From Actinomyces glycerinitolerans (GTDB lineage: Bacteria; Actinomycetota; Actinomycetes; Actinomycetales; Actinomycetaceae): a DNA stretch of 64,000 bases. Location: the NCBI RefSeq assembly GCF_900098745.1, contig NZ_FQTT01000010.1, positions 388,567 through 452,566 on the forward strand, read 5' to 3'. Below, in pieces: positions 24,504 to 33,368 of this stretch. Each line of letters opens with the position of its first letter. Position 1 is the first letter of the stretch. Below the pieces are notes generated by a model. The model saw only the letters and a list, made by a program, of their open reading frames with translations, was not told the origin of the DNA and did not search any database. A program made the translations under genes and the position numbers.

Positions 24504-25175
24504 CTACAGCCCTTGGCGGGCGGGTCGCACCAGCCCGGCCTCGTAGGCGGCGATCACCAACTGCGCCCGGTCCCGAGCGCCCAGTCGCGCTAGCAAGGCG
24601 TTGATGTGACTGCGGCGGGTGGCGCGGGTGATCCTCAGCTCCTCCTCGATCTCGGTGTTAGACATTCCACGGGCGATCAGCGTAAGAACTTCGCGTTGCC
24701 GCGGGGTCAACGTCTCCAACCGAGCGGTTGAGGAGGTCGCGGCGGGCACGCAGTGATCGAGCAAGCGCGCCATCAGGCTTGGGGCAAGTAACGACTGCCC
24801 GGAGTGCACGGTGCGCACGGCGTCGAGAAGCATGCTCGGGTCGGCGTCCTTGAGGAGGAAGCCGGAGGCGCCGGCACGTAGGGCGCCCAGAACGTACTCG
24901 TCGAGTTCATACATACTCAGTATGAGTATGCGCGTGTGAGCCAACCGCGGATCGGCGCAGATGCGCGCTGTGACCTCAATACCGGAGAGCGCAGGCATGC
25001 GGATGTCCATGAGCACCACATCGGGCCGCAGTCGCGACGCCTCGGCGACGGCGCGTTCCCCGTCGGCGGCCTCGCCCAGTACGGTCATATCCGGCTCGGC
25101 GTTGAACAGCGCTATCAGAGAGGCGCGTAACAGGCGCTGGTCCTCGGCCACCAGCACGCCGATCTCGCCGGTCAT
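24504..25175 (-). CDS. NarL/LuxR-type response regulator
   Basis: 223 residues from the ATG at 25173-25175, supported by GGGAGA upstream and by an ATGA overlap with the kinase stop. The receiver has GVLVAEDQRLLRASL, the phospho-Asp in DVVLMDIRMPALSG, and LLKDADPSMLLDAV. The C-terminal LuxR HTH (about 155-215) has LTPRQREVLTLIARGMSNTEI. It should bind DNA when phosphorylated. Its cognate kinase gene encodes no ATPase domain, so the phosphate source is unclear. Targets could include the adjacent ABC exporter, but that has its own repressor. Confidence 0.92.
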   Translation of the reverse strand: MTGEIGVLVAEDQRLLRASLIALFNAEPDMTVLGEAADGERAVAEASRLRPDVVLMDIRMPALSGIEVTARICADPRLAHTRILILSMYELDEYVLGALRAGASGFLLKDADPSMLLDAVRTVHSGQSLLAPSLMARLLDHCVPAATSSTARLETLTPRQREVLTLIARGMSNTEIEEELRITRATRRSHINALLARLGARDRAQLVIAAYEAGLVRPARQGL

Positions 25176-25759
25176 GCCCGTCTCCCGGCGGTGTCCGTGG
25201 CGCGCCAGCCGGTACCGCACGGCGAGTCTCCGGCGTCGATACCCTCGCGATCCGCGTCTGCGGGCGGCGGGACGGGGAAGGCGGAGTCCGGCGAACCCTT
25301 GCCGTGCAACACGCGCAGCATGCGCAGCAACCCGGCAGTCGCCTCATGCGAGGCCTGCTCCACCTCCTGCAGGGCGACGCGCAGATCCTGCGGGTCGTGC
25401 TCTAGGCGTTGTGCGACGGCCGCCCGAACCATGATCGCCCCCAGGGCACCGGAGATCGTGTCGTGCAAATCGCGAGCGATTTCAAGACGATCCTCGGCGA
25501 CGGCTCGGGCCGCCGCCTCCCGGGCAAGCGCCCGCTCGAATGCTGCACGATCGCGGTGCCGCAGCCACCACGCCGAGCCGGTCAGACCAAGCAGCACGCC
25601 CCACACCACTGTGCGCGTTGCCGTCCCGGGAGCACCGGAGTCGGCGGTGGCCGCCAGGGAGGCGACCAGGAACAGCAGTGCGCAGGCCACCGCCACACGG
25701 CCCACGGCGGAGTGTCGGCGTGGAGCGCGAGCTGAGTGAATTGGCGATTTCGGCACCAT
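25172..25759 (-). CDS. Truncated sensor histidine kinase lacking the HATPase domain
   Basis: 195 residues. Two membrane helices (about 20-38 and 50-67) are followed by a HisKA_3 dimerisation helix with the phospho-acceptor motif ARDLHDTISGALGAI (His99) and a second helix to about 153. A NarL-type kinase would then need a ~100-residue HATPase_c domain (N box, G boxes). Instead there are ~40 polar residues and a stop that overlaps the regulator's ATG. No frame in the overlap could encode the missing domain because the regulator gene begins there. I infer a deletion that fused the genes tightly; it may work as a phospho-acceptor only. Confidence 0.82.
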   Translation of the reverse strand: MVPKSPIHSARAPRRHSAVGRVAVACALLFLVASLAATADSGAPGTATRTVVWGVLLGLTGSAWWLRHRDRAAFERALAREAAARAVAEDRLEIARDLHDTISGALGAIMVRAAVAQRLEHDPQDLRVALQEVEQASHEATAGLLRMLRVLHGKGSPDSAFPVPPPADADREGIDAGDSPCGTGWRATDTAGRRA

Positions 25760-25975
25760 TGCAGTCTAGGGGGACGACTCGTGCCGGGCATCGAACCTGG
25801 GTTCTACATCCGCAGGTCCGAGGAGAAGATGCGAGATCCCTCCCGCGGCCGAGTCGCTGGCAGTGGGCATGACTCCAGACTCGGGGCGATCGGTAAACGG
25901 CATCACCGGCACCTTTCGGTGCCGCCGAGTTCACCTGCCGACACCGCTGAATCACCTCGACTGGAGGAGAAACTC

Positions 25976-26710
25976 ATGATGTCTTCCCGTTCATGGGCCT
26001 GCCCGAAGACCACCGCCTACCCAAGCCGCGAAGCGGGGCCGCCCTCCAAAACCGCGACGGCGTGCCGGCTGGTTTTCGTCGTTGGCTACACCGGCGCGTT
26101 CCTGCTGCACCTGTCGCCGCCGTGGCTGCCTGCGTCGGGACAGGGCGCCTTCACCATGTGGGCCTACGCGGTGCTGCTCATGCTGGCGGTCGGCGGTTGG
26201 GGCGGTGAGCTGGCCGAGCAGGGGCGCCTACTGACAGCCGGCCCGCTGCGGGCCGTGGCCTGGCTGGCGCTCGGCGCCGTCGGGGCGGTGGCGCTGGAGA
26301 GCGTAGGGGTCCTGGCATCCGACTGGCTCGCCGGCGTCCTGCCCGGCGTGGGGGCCGAGTTGGCCAATGACGCCAATGTTGGTCGGGCAATAGTCGCCTT
26401 CCCGCCCTGGGCCGTGCTGGGAGTGTTGGTGTTCGCGGGACCGGTCGTGGAGGAGATGTTCTTCCGCCAGTTCCTGTTGACCGCCATTGCCGACCGCACC
26501 CGGGCGTGGGTGGGGATCACGGTCTCCGGTGTGCTGTTCGGCATGCTGCACATGCACTCCTGGACGCTGTCCGAATGGGTAGGCATCATTCCGCACGCCT
26601 GCTTCGGCGTCGCGGCCGGAATCCTGTTCGTGAGAACACGTGGCAACGTGTTGTTCCCGGCAGCACTGCACGTGCTCAACAACCTCAGCGCCATCGCCCC
26701 CTCGTTGTGA
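25976..26710 (+). CDS. CPBP-family intramembrane metalloprotease (Abi/CAAX)
   Basis: 244 residues from ATG 25976, which has CTGGAGGAG upstream; the frame is open further 5' but without a site. About six hydrophobic segments. CPBP motifs: EEMFFR with Glu159-Glu160 and Arg164, FGMLHMHSW with His192/194, and AALHVLNN with His232. Family members cleave membrane peptides, for example in bacteriocin immunity or maturation. It is monocistronic, divergent from the truncated kinase gene. No peptide substrate gene is evident nearby. Confidence 0.87.
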   Translation: MMSSRSWACPKTTAYPSREAGPPSKTATACRLVFVVGYTGAFLLHLSPPWLPASGQGAFTMWAYAVLLMLAVGGWGGELAEQGRLLTAGPLRAVAWLALGAVGAVALESVGVLASDWLAGVLPGVGAELANDANVGRAIVAFPPWAVLGVLVFAGPVVEEMFFRQFLLTAIADRTRAWVGITVSGVLFGMLHMHSWTLSEWVGIIPHACFGVAAGILFVRTRGNVLFPAALHVLNNLSAIAPSL

Positions 26711-26848
26711 GCTGCGCCCTCGCCCCATTACGGGAGCGCGAGCCATTTCCATAGAAGCGCGTGCGAGCTCCGCCCGGCATTAGTACAGGTCTCGGCGTAT
26801 CACAGATGCCGGTCTCGGCGGAAGAAGAGGCGCGGGGGCGGCTAGGCG

Positions 26849-27643
26849 TCAGGCGGGACGGTAGGTGAAGCGGTCCCAGCCGAGGGCCTCGATCTGGGCG
26901 GCCATGCGCTCACACTCGGCGTCCCAGCCGGGCGCGGACACGGCGAAGTCGCCGGTGGTGCCCGCGCCGCGGGCCTGTTGGAGGGCGTAGACCCGGGCGC
27001 CGGCGTCGTGCACGCGGCGGGCAACCTCCACGGCGTCGGCGGCGGTGACATCCCCGGGAACCACGGTGGTGCGTACCTCGAAGTCGACGCCGTCGCCGCG
27101 GGTGGCCGCGTCTACCAGCACCTGCAGACTCTCCCAGGCCTTGGCGGCGGAGTTCGGGCGGCCGACCACGGCGTCGTAGTGCTCGGGCAGCGCCTTGATG
27201 TCGAGGCCGACCCAGTCGACCAGCCCGCGCGCCACCATGTCGCGCAGGCGACCCGGGTAGGGGCCGGCGGTGTGCAGGCCCACCTGGAAACCCATCTCCT
27301 TCACCTCGGCGGCGGCGTCGGCCAGGGCGTCCTGGCGCAGCGCCTCCCCACCGGTCAGGACGACGCCGTCGAGCAGGCCGCGACGGCGGGCGAGCAGGGA
27401 GCGTACTTCATCCCAGGCGACCGCGCCGGGGGTGCGCGTGGGGATGAGGGCCTGGTTGTGGCAGTAGAAGCAGTTCCAGGGGCAGCCCTGCAGGAAGACC
27501 GTCGCTACCAGGTGGTCGGGCCAGTCGACGGTGGACATGGGCACGAGCCCGGCGATCTGCAGATCGTCGGCGGGGCGGTGCGCGGGGACTTCGACGTCCA
27601 CGCCTCCGGGGCGACGGGCGCCGGGCGCGGATTCGCTGCTCAC
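26849..27643 (-). CDS. nrdG: Anaerobic ribonucleotide reductase-activating protein (radical SAM)
   Basis: 264 residues from a GTG at 27641-27643 with GGGAG upstream. The radical-SAM motif is CPWNCFYC (Cys54, Cys58, Cys61), with GGE at 98-100. It uses a 4Fe-4S cluster and S-adenosylmethionine to make the glycyl radical on NrdD. It lies 101 bp downstream of nrdD on the same strand. It is longer than the short E. coli NrdG and resembles the NrdG2/PflA-like form typical of actinobacteria and clostridia. Confidence 0.92.
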   Translation of the reverse strand: MSSESAPGARRPGGVDVEVPAHRPADDLQIAGLVPMSTVDWPDHLVATVFLQGCPWNCFYCHNQALIPTRTPGAVAWDEVRSLLARRRGLLDGVVLTGGEALRQDALADAAAEVKEMGFQVGLHTAGPYPGRLRDMVARGLVDWVGLDIKALPEHYDAVVGRPNSAAKAWESLQVLVDAATRGDGVDFEVRTTVVPGDVTAADAVEVARRVHDAGARVYALQQARGAGTTGDFAVSAPGWDAECERMAAQIEALGWDRFTYRPA

Positions 27644-27744
27644 GGTGTCTCCCTGTGGGGATCGAGTGCCTGGGCGCGCGGGGCGCTGGGATCGGAGAGG
27701 ATCTTCCCCGGTCCCAGCGCCCCGGCGTCGCCTCGGGCGGAATG

Positions 27745-29694
27745 TCAGGCGCTGATGGAGGTCAGGCGCGAGGTGGTGGTGCCGTGGGCACCGGCCGCCG
27801 ACTCGGTGAACATCTGCCGCTCCATGTACTCGCCCTTCTTGCCGATGTTGAAGGACTTCACGGGGCGGAAGTAGCCCATGACGCGGGTCCACACCTCGCA
27901 CTCGACCGGCTCGGCGTCGGGGTGCAGCTCGGCGCACTTGGGGCAGGTGAAGTGCTCGCCGGCCAGGTAGCCGTGGGTCGGGCAGATCGAGAAGGTCGGG
28001 GTGATGGTGATGTAGGGCGTGCGGAACGCGGTCAGCGAGCGGCGCACCAGCTCCTTGCAGGCCTGGGCCGAGGAGATGTGCTCGTTCATGTACAGGTGCA
28101 GCACCGTGCCGCCCGTGTACTTGGTCTGCAGCTCCTCCTGCATCTCCTGTGCCTCGAAGGGGTCGTCGGTGTAGCCGACGGGCAGCTGGGAGGAGTTGGT
28201 GTAGTACGGGTTGGAGTCGGTGCCGGCCTGGAGGATGTCGGGGTAGCGCTTGCGGTCCTCCTTGGCGAACCGGTAGGTGGTGCCCTCGGCGGGGGTGGCC
28301 TCCAGGTTGTACAGGTGGCCGGTGGCCTCCTGGATCTCGACCATGCGCCCGCGGACGTGGTCGAGGATGCGCACGCACATGGCGTGACCGCGCGGGTCGG
28401 TCAGGTCGTAGGCGTCGTGCGTGAAGTTGCGAACCATCTCGTTCATGCCGTTGACGCCGATGGTGGAGAAGTGGTTGTCCAGCGTGCCGAGCCAGCGCTT
28501 AGTGAAGGGGAACAGGCCGGTGTCGATGTGGTGCTGGATGACGGTGCGCTTGAGCTCCAGCGTCTCGGAGGCGATGTCGATCAGGCGGTCCAGCGCCTTC
28601 ACCAGCCCCTCCTCGTCGCCGGCGTGCAGGTAGCCCAGGCGGGCCATGTTCACGGTGACGACGCCGACGGAGCCGGTCTGCTCGGCCGAGCCGAACAGGC
28701 CGTTGCCGCGCTTGAGCAGCTCGCGCAGGTCGAGCTGCAGGCGGCAGCACATGGAGCGGATCATGCCGGGGTCAAGCTCGGAGTTGATGAAGTTCTGGAA
28801 GTAGGGCAGGCCGTACTTCGCGGTCATGGTGAACAGCCGGTCGGCGTTGGGGCTGTCCCAGTCGAAGTCCTTGGTGATGTTGTAGGTGGGGATCGGGAAG
28901 GTGAAGACGCGGCCGTCTGCGTCGCCGGTGGTCATGACCTCCATGAAGGCACGGTTGATCATGCCCATCTCCTCGGCGAGGTCGCCGTAGGTGAAGTCGC
29001 ACAGCTCGTCGCCGATCAGCGGGTGCTCGTCGGCCAGATCCGCGGGGCAGGTCCAGTCGAAGGTAAGGTTGGTGAAGGGCGTCTGGGTGCCCCAGCGGGA
29101 GGGGACGTTGAGGTTGAAGATGAGCTCCTGCATGCACTGGAGGACCTCGTCGTAGCTCATGTTGTCCAGGCGGACGAAGGGGGCCATGTAGGTGTCGAAG
29201 GAGGAGAAGGCCTGCGCGCCGGCCCACTCGTTCTGCAGGGTGCCGAGGAAGTTGACGATTTGGCCGACGGCGGAGGAGAAGTGCTTGGCGGGGCCGGAGG
29301 CGATCTTGCCGGGGACGCCGTTGAAGCCCTGCTGGAGCAGGTTCTTCAGCGACCAGCCGGCGCAGTAGCCGGCGAACATGTCCAGGTCGTGAATGTGGAT
29401 GTCGCCGTTGCGGTGGGCGTCGCCGGCGGCCTGCGGGTAGATCTGGCTGAGCCAGTAGTTGGCGATGACCTTGCCGGAGGTGTTCAGGATCATGCCGCCC
29501 AGGGAGTAGCCCTGGTTGGCGTTGGCGTTCACGCGCCAGTCGGAGCGGTCCAGGTACTCGGTGATGGTGGAGACAGCGTCGATCTGGGGCCGCGAGCCGT
29601 GGGCGACAGCGGAGTCGGCAGAACCTCGGGCCACGAGCTCGGGGTGCGCGGCGGCCAGGTGAGCGGCGGACGGGGTCTGAGTGCTATCGGACAC
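27745..29694 (-). CDS. nrdD: Anaerobic ribonucleoside-triphosphate reductase (class III)
   Basis: 649 residues, no ATP-cone domain visible at the N-terminus. Class III features: QGYSLGGMILNTSGKV near the start, IHDLDMFAGYCAGWSL, and a C-terminal glycyl-radical motif TRVMGYF (Gly about 607) followed by NIGKKGEY. Nearby cysteines (CPTHGY, CPKC) likely bind zinc. It reduces ribonucleotides to deoxynucleotides without oxygen, showing that the organism grows anaerobically. nrdG follows on the same strand. A candidate NrdR-type site lies upstream at 29793-29842. Confidence 0.96.
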   Translation of the reverse strand: MSDSTQTPSAAHLAAAHPELVARGSADSAVAHGSRPQIDAVSTITEYLDRSDWRVNANANQGYSLGGMILNTSGKVIANYWLSQIYPQAAGDAHRNGDIHIHDLDMFAGYCAGWSLKNLLQQGFNGVPGKIASGPAKHFSSAVGQIVNFLGTLQNEWAGAQAFSSFDTYMAPFVRLDNMSYDEVLQCMQELIFNLNVPSRWGTQTPFTNLTFDWTCPADLADEHPLIGDELCDFTYGDLAEEMGMINRAFMEVMTTGDADGRVFTFPIPTYNITKDFDWDSPNADRLFTMTAKYGLPYFQNFINSELDPGMIRSMCCRLQLDLRELLKRGNGLFGSAEQTGSVGVVTVNMARLGYLHAGDEEGLVKALDRLIDIASETLELKRTVIQHHIDTGLFPFTKRWLGTLDNHFSTIGVNGMNEMVRNFTHDAYDLTDPRGHAMCVRILDHVRGRMVEIQEATGHLYNLEATPAEGTTYRFAKEDRKRYPDILQAGTDSNPYYTNSSQLPVGYTDDPFEAQEMQEELQTKYTGGTVLHLYMNEHISSAQACKELVRRSLTAFRTPYITITPTFSICPTHGYLAGEHFTCPKCAELHPDAEPVECEVWTRVMGYFRPVKSFNIGKKGEYMERQMFTESAAGAHGTTTSRLTSISA

Positions 29695-29792
29695 GGGTAG
29701 GGCTCCAGTACTTCTATGGACGGACGGCTCTGGGCTGGCGGCTCAGCTCCGCTGACACCTCAGACACTACCCCGAGAATTACACGCGTGGAA

Positions 29793-29842
29793 CACATCAT
29801 GTGGGCATGTCGCGGCCGTATAACCACAACATGTTGTGGTTA
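29793..29842. promoter_or_regulatory. 22-bp perfect palindrome plus a second weaker box between nrdD and the deo regulator
   Basis: 29821-29842 is a perfect 22-bp palindrome with core CCACAACATGTTGTGG. A weaker CACATCATGTG lies at 29793-29803, centres about 33 bp apart. Core and paired arrangement resemble NrdR boxes, which repress nrd genes. The SorC-type deo regulator encoded divergently (start 30109) is the alternative ligand. The rest of the 414-bp gap (29695-30108) shows nothing else clear beyond a GTCATAC repeated at 29950 and 29980. Confidence 0.6.
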
Positions 29843-30108
29843 AGGAACCTGACTGCCGCCGAGGGAGCGGGAGTTTCTCGCGGCATCCCGGGAGGGGCTC
29901 AGAGTTCGTTCTTGTGGTCCACCCCGAACCCGAACCGCATGTGATCCATGTCATACATCCGCCCGCATCATGCACTACCGTCATACGTCGCCCGGTGCGA
30001 AGCAAGCGCCTTCGCGACACCGCGGCGGCCCGCCGGCCGCCTCCCACCTACGGAGCCAACGACATAGGCTTGCCACCGAAGCAGACAGATACGCCAAGAG
30101 GAGCAACG

Positions 30109-31101
30109 GTGCACGTCACGGGCGTGAAGCTGACACGCAAGGAGGTACTCGCGATCGACGTCGCGCACCTCTACTACGACGCGGGGTTCACGCAGGCGGA
30201 GGTGGCCGAACGGGTCCACGTCTCCCGTCCAACGGTCTCAAAACTGCTCGCGTACGCTCAGAGGAGGGGATTCGTTCGTATCGAGATATGTGATCCGCGA
30301 GAACAGGACGAGGCACTGATCGAACACCTGCGCGAGCGGTTCGACCTAACCGAGGTCAGGCTCGTCGGCACGTCCCACCACCTTCCCGGTCGGATGCGTT
30401 CAGAACTCGGCGCACAAGGCGCAGACATGCTCAGCTCAATCCTCCGCGACGGCGACACTCTAGCCGTCCAAACATCATCAACCCTGAAAGACCTGGCGCA
30501 GCACCTGGACCCAGCCCCTTGCAGATCAATAAGAGTCTGGCAAATGGCAAGAACCTTGTCGGAATATCTTCGCGGCAACGAAGACACGGCAGTGTTGCCC
30601 CTCCTGGCGAGCCAGCTACACGCCGAGCTGGCCACCCTCCCATGTCCTTTGCTCGTCCACTCCGTCCCCGAGGCAAACCGGTTACGCGCCGAAGCGAAGA
30701 CGCGTGACATCCTTACTCGGCTAGCCTCTGCACGCATCGCCGTCTTCTTCGCGGCGCCGATCGGCGGCATCACCCCCACGGTGGGCAAGCTTGGCCTGAA
30801 CCACCGCGAGGCGGAAACCATCATGCAACACGCCGTCGGAGAACTATGCGCACGCATAATCGACGCGGAGGGGCGCGTGTGCGTACCCGACCTCAATAAT
30901 CGAACAATCAGTATCACTTTGCCCGACCTCCGCCACATAGAACAAAAGATACTCATTGCCGGAGGAGAGCAGAGTGCGCCCGTGGTCCGAGCAGCGCTCC
31001 TCAACCGATACGTAGACAGGCTAGTCGTCGACGTCGAGACCGCTCGCCGGATTGCATCCGTGGACACACGATGTGAGCCCCAAACGCTCATACCGCGCTA
31101 G
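30109..31101 (+). CDS. SorC/DeoR-type sugar-responsive transcriptional regulator of the deo cluster
   Basis: 330 residues from a GTG with AGAGGAG upstream. N-terminal HTH at about 28-47 (FTQAEVAERVHVSRPTVSKL) and a large sugar-phosphate-binding domain related to NagB folds. Members such as B. subtilis DeoR bind deoxyribose-5-phosphate and lift repression. It heads the deoC-permease-deoX-kinase cluster, 223 bp ahead of deoC, whose promoter holds a small inverted repeat. Its coding DNA, like the rest of the cluster, is less GC-rich than both flanks. Confidence 0.88.
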   Translation: MHVTGVKLTRKEVLAIDVAHLYYDAGFTQAEVAERVHVSRPTVSKLLAYAQRRGFVRIEICDPREQDEALIEHLRERFDLTEVRLVGTSHHLPGRMRSELGAQGADMLSSILRDGDTLAVQTSSTLKDLAQHLDPAPCRSIRVWQMARTLSEYLRGNEDTAVLPLLASQLHAELATLPCPLLVHSVPEANRLRAEAKTRDILTRLASARIAVFFAAPIGGITPTVGKLGLNHREAETIMQHAVGELCARIIDAEGRVCVPDLNNRTISITLPDLRHIEQKILIAGGEQSAPVVRAALLNRYVDRLVVDVETARRIASVDTRCEPQTLIPR

Positions 31102-31280
31102 ACGCCGTTCACAGCCAGCACCGCCGGAACATGTGTGCCATCTGGGCACCTTCGCTCCAATCTCCGTCGACGACCGCCCCCCTAGCACCGACTTATCGTT
31201 GGAATCTCGGGGCGAACCCAGAGCTCAGCGCGACTCGGAGCGCACTGTGTACGAACACGACGGCGCACGTATCCTGCCGG

Positions 31281-31308
31281 TTGACACCTCTTCACCAGAG
31301 GTTATGCA
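31281..31308 (+). promoter_or_regulatory. deoC promoter with an inverted repeat in the spacer
   Basis: -35 TTGACA (31281-31286) and -10 TATGCA (31303-31308) are 16 bp apart. The spacer is CCTCT-TCACC-AGAGG, a 5-bp inverted repeat suited to a repressor, probably the adjacent SorC-type protein. The deoC site AAAGGAG and ATG follow closely. Confidence 0.6.
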
Positions 31309-31324
31309 GAACAAAGGAGTTCAC

Positions 31325-31981
31325 ATGTCAACACGCGCGTCCTTAATCGACGACACGCTTCTGGATCCCGCGGCACGAAAACAACAGATCGACCGTTTGT
31401 GTCACGAGGCCGACGAGCTAGGCATGGCTTCCGTGTGTGTAAACCCCGTGCACGTTCCTCATGCCGTAGCACTCCTATCACAGTCGTCGACCCTGGTGTG
31501 CACCGTCATTGACTTTCCCTTCGGCGCCAGTTCACCGCACTCCAAGGCCGCACAGACACGCATTGCAATCGAAGACGGCGCAGACGAAGTCGACATGGTC
31601 GTCAACATCGGCGCAGTGAAGGATCACGATTGGGAGGCCGTCGAAGCAGACATAAATGGAGTGGTAACGTCCGCCCCAGAACATACGGTGAAGGTGATCT
31701 TGGAAACCGGCCTACTAGACGACGAAGAGATCCGTGCTGCATGCAAATGCGCTGAACGAGCCGGCGCAAAATACGTCAAGACCTCCACCGGATACTTGGG
31801 TGAAGGAGCAACGGTGCACGCAGTCTCGATCATGAACGACGCCGTCGGCGGACGCCTCGGCATCAAGGCGTCCGGAGGAATCCGTACGCCTCAGCAGATG
31901 GACGCTATGATCCAGGCCGGCGCAACCCGCATCGGCGCGTCAGCAGGACGGAAACTTCTCGGCCGGGGTGACCGGGCATGA
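31325..31981 (+). CDS. deoC: Deoxyribose-phosphate aldolase
   Basis: 218 residues from the ATG with AAAGGAG upstream. It has VCTVIDFPFGAS, the DEVDMVVNIGA segment with Asp90, the Schiff-base lysine in KYVKTSTGYLGEGAT (Lys152) and the second lysine in GIKASGGIR (Lys181). It splits 2-deoxyribose-5-phosphate into glyceraldehyde-3-phosphate and acetaldehyde. Its stop overlaps the permease ATG by 4 bp. Complete and expected to be active. Confidence 0.97.
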   Translation: MSTRASLIDDTLLDPAARKQQIDRLCHEADELGMASVCVNPVHVPHAVALLSQSSTLVCTVIDFPFGASSPHSKAAQTRIAIEDGADEVDMVVNIGAVKDHDWEAVEADINGVVTSAPEHTVKVILETGLLDDEEIRAACKCAERAGAKYVKTSTGYLGEGATVHAVSIMNDAVGGRLGIKASGGIRTPQQMDAMIQAGATRIGASAGRKLLGRGDRA

Positions 31982-33366
31982 GCGCTCAAGTCGTCACCCG
32001 CCCCAAGTCGATCGGAGTCATTCGCGACCCCAGCCGCCAGCTCGCAGATGGGTATCTCGACCGAACTCCGCTCTTCCAATATGTACTGCTATCCATCTGT
32101 TTCCCGATGTGGGGCGCGGCAGCCGCACTGAATGACATATTGATCACGCAGTTCAAGTCTGTATTCACACTTTCAGACTTCGCCTCCGCCTTCGTTCAAT
32201 CCGCATTCTACGGGGGATACTTCGTGCTGGCGATTCCGGCCTCGAGAGTGATCAGGCGGTGGAGCTACAAGACTGGCATACTGACCGGTCTAACGTTCTA
32301 TATCATCGGATGCACGATGTTCTTCCCCGCATCCCGGGTCGCGACCTACTCCGTGTTCCTTGCCGCGTTGTTCGCAATCGCGGTCGGCCTGTCCTTCCTC
32401 GAGACGTCTTGTAACACATACTCATCAATGGTAGGGCCGAAGCGGCTGGCAACTCTCCGCTTGAATATCTCACAAACCTTCTACCCACTCGGCTCAATCG
32501 CTGGAATCTTGCTCGGAAAGTACCTCATCTTCACCGAGGGGCAGTCTCTGGACAAGCAGTTGAGTGGGCTTTCCGCCGAAGAACAACACCAGCTGGCCGA
32601 ACAAATGCTGCTGCGCACACTTCAGCCATACCGATTCCTGATCGTGGTTCTGCTCGCTCTTCTTCTGGTGATAGCACTTACACAGATGCCCTCCTGCAAG
32701 CCTCAGCACGTCTCCGACACAGGCGTCAACCAGGATCGCGCGACGATACTCCAAACACTGTCCTACCTTGCGCACAACGGGCGTTTCCGCCAGGGAATCG
32801 TGACACAGTTCCTGTATGTCGGCATGCAAACGGCGGTCTGGTCCTTCACGATTCGGCTGGCCCTGACACTCGACGATTCCCTGAACGAGCGCACAGCCTC
32901 AAACTACATGGTCTGGGCGTACGCGGCGTTCTTCATCGGGAAATTCACGGCGAACCTGCTTATGACCAGGTTCAACGAGGACCTAGTTCTAGTCGGTTAC
33001 GCGATCGCCGGCGTACTAACACTCGTCTACGTGATCGCCGTCCCTAACATCACCGCGGTTTACGCCGCAATACTCGTCTCCGGACTGTTCGGCCCGTGCT
33101 GGGCGACCATCTATGCGCGAACTCTGGACTCGATCGAGGACAAGCGACACACCGAGACCGGCGGCGCAATAATCGTCATGTCCATCATTGGCGGAGCCGT
33201 CATCCCGGCAGTCCAAGGACTCATTTCCGACCTGACGGGCTCAATGCAGCTATCATTCGTAGTCAATATCGTTTGTTTCGGCGCCGTGCTGCTGTACTTC
33301 GCAGCGGCGTATCGCCGGAGCACACCACGCCGTTCTTCCACAACGATCTCCGACAAGGCGGACTAG
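31978..33366 (+). CDS. FucP-family MFS permease, probable deoxyribose transporter (DeoP-like)
   Basis: 462 residues, about 12 hydrophobic segments, FucP-family pattern FVQSAFYGGYFVLAIPAS, LSFLETSCNTYSSMVGP and LNISQTFYPLGS. Salmonella DeoP, the 2-deoxyribose permease, belongs to this family. Position between deoC and the DUF4432 and kinase genes makes deoxyribose or a deoxyribonucleoside the likely substrate. ATG overlaps the deoC stop. It is clearly a paralogue of the permease at 1766. Confidence 0.87.
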   Translation: MSAQVVTRPKSIGVIRDPSRQLADGYLDRTPLFQYVLLSICFPMWGAAAALNDILITQFKSVFTLSDFASAFVQSAFYGGYFVLAIPASRVIRRWSYKTGILTGLTFYIIGCTMFFPASRVATYSVFLAALFAIAVGLSFLETSCNTYSSMVGPKRLATLRLNISQTFYPLGSIAGILLGKYLIFTEGQSLDKQLSGLSAEEQHQLAEQMLLRTLQPYRFLIVVLLALLLVIALTQMPSCKPQHVSDTGVNQDRATILQTLSYLAHNGRFRQGIVTQFLYVGMQTAVWSFTIRLALTLDDSLNERTASNYMVWAYAAFFIGKFTANLLMTRFNEDLVLVGYAIAGVLTLVYVIAVPNITAVYAAILVSGLFGPCWATIYARTLDSIEDKRHTETGGAIIVMSIIGGAVIPAVQGLISDLTGSMQLSFVVNIVCFGAVLLYFAAAYRRSTPRRSSTTISDKAD

Positions 33367-33368
33367 CA

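Noticed and set aside
25780..25800. Second T-arm-like segment (minus strand, loop TTCGATG)
   Set aside because: One stem pair is broken and no tRNA body can be folded around it.
27655..29700. 681-codon open frame on the plus strand opposite nrdD
   Set aside because: Low-complexity antisense shadow; nrdD is unambiguous.
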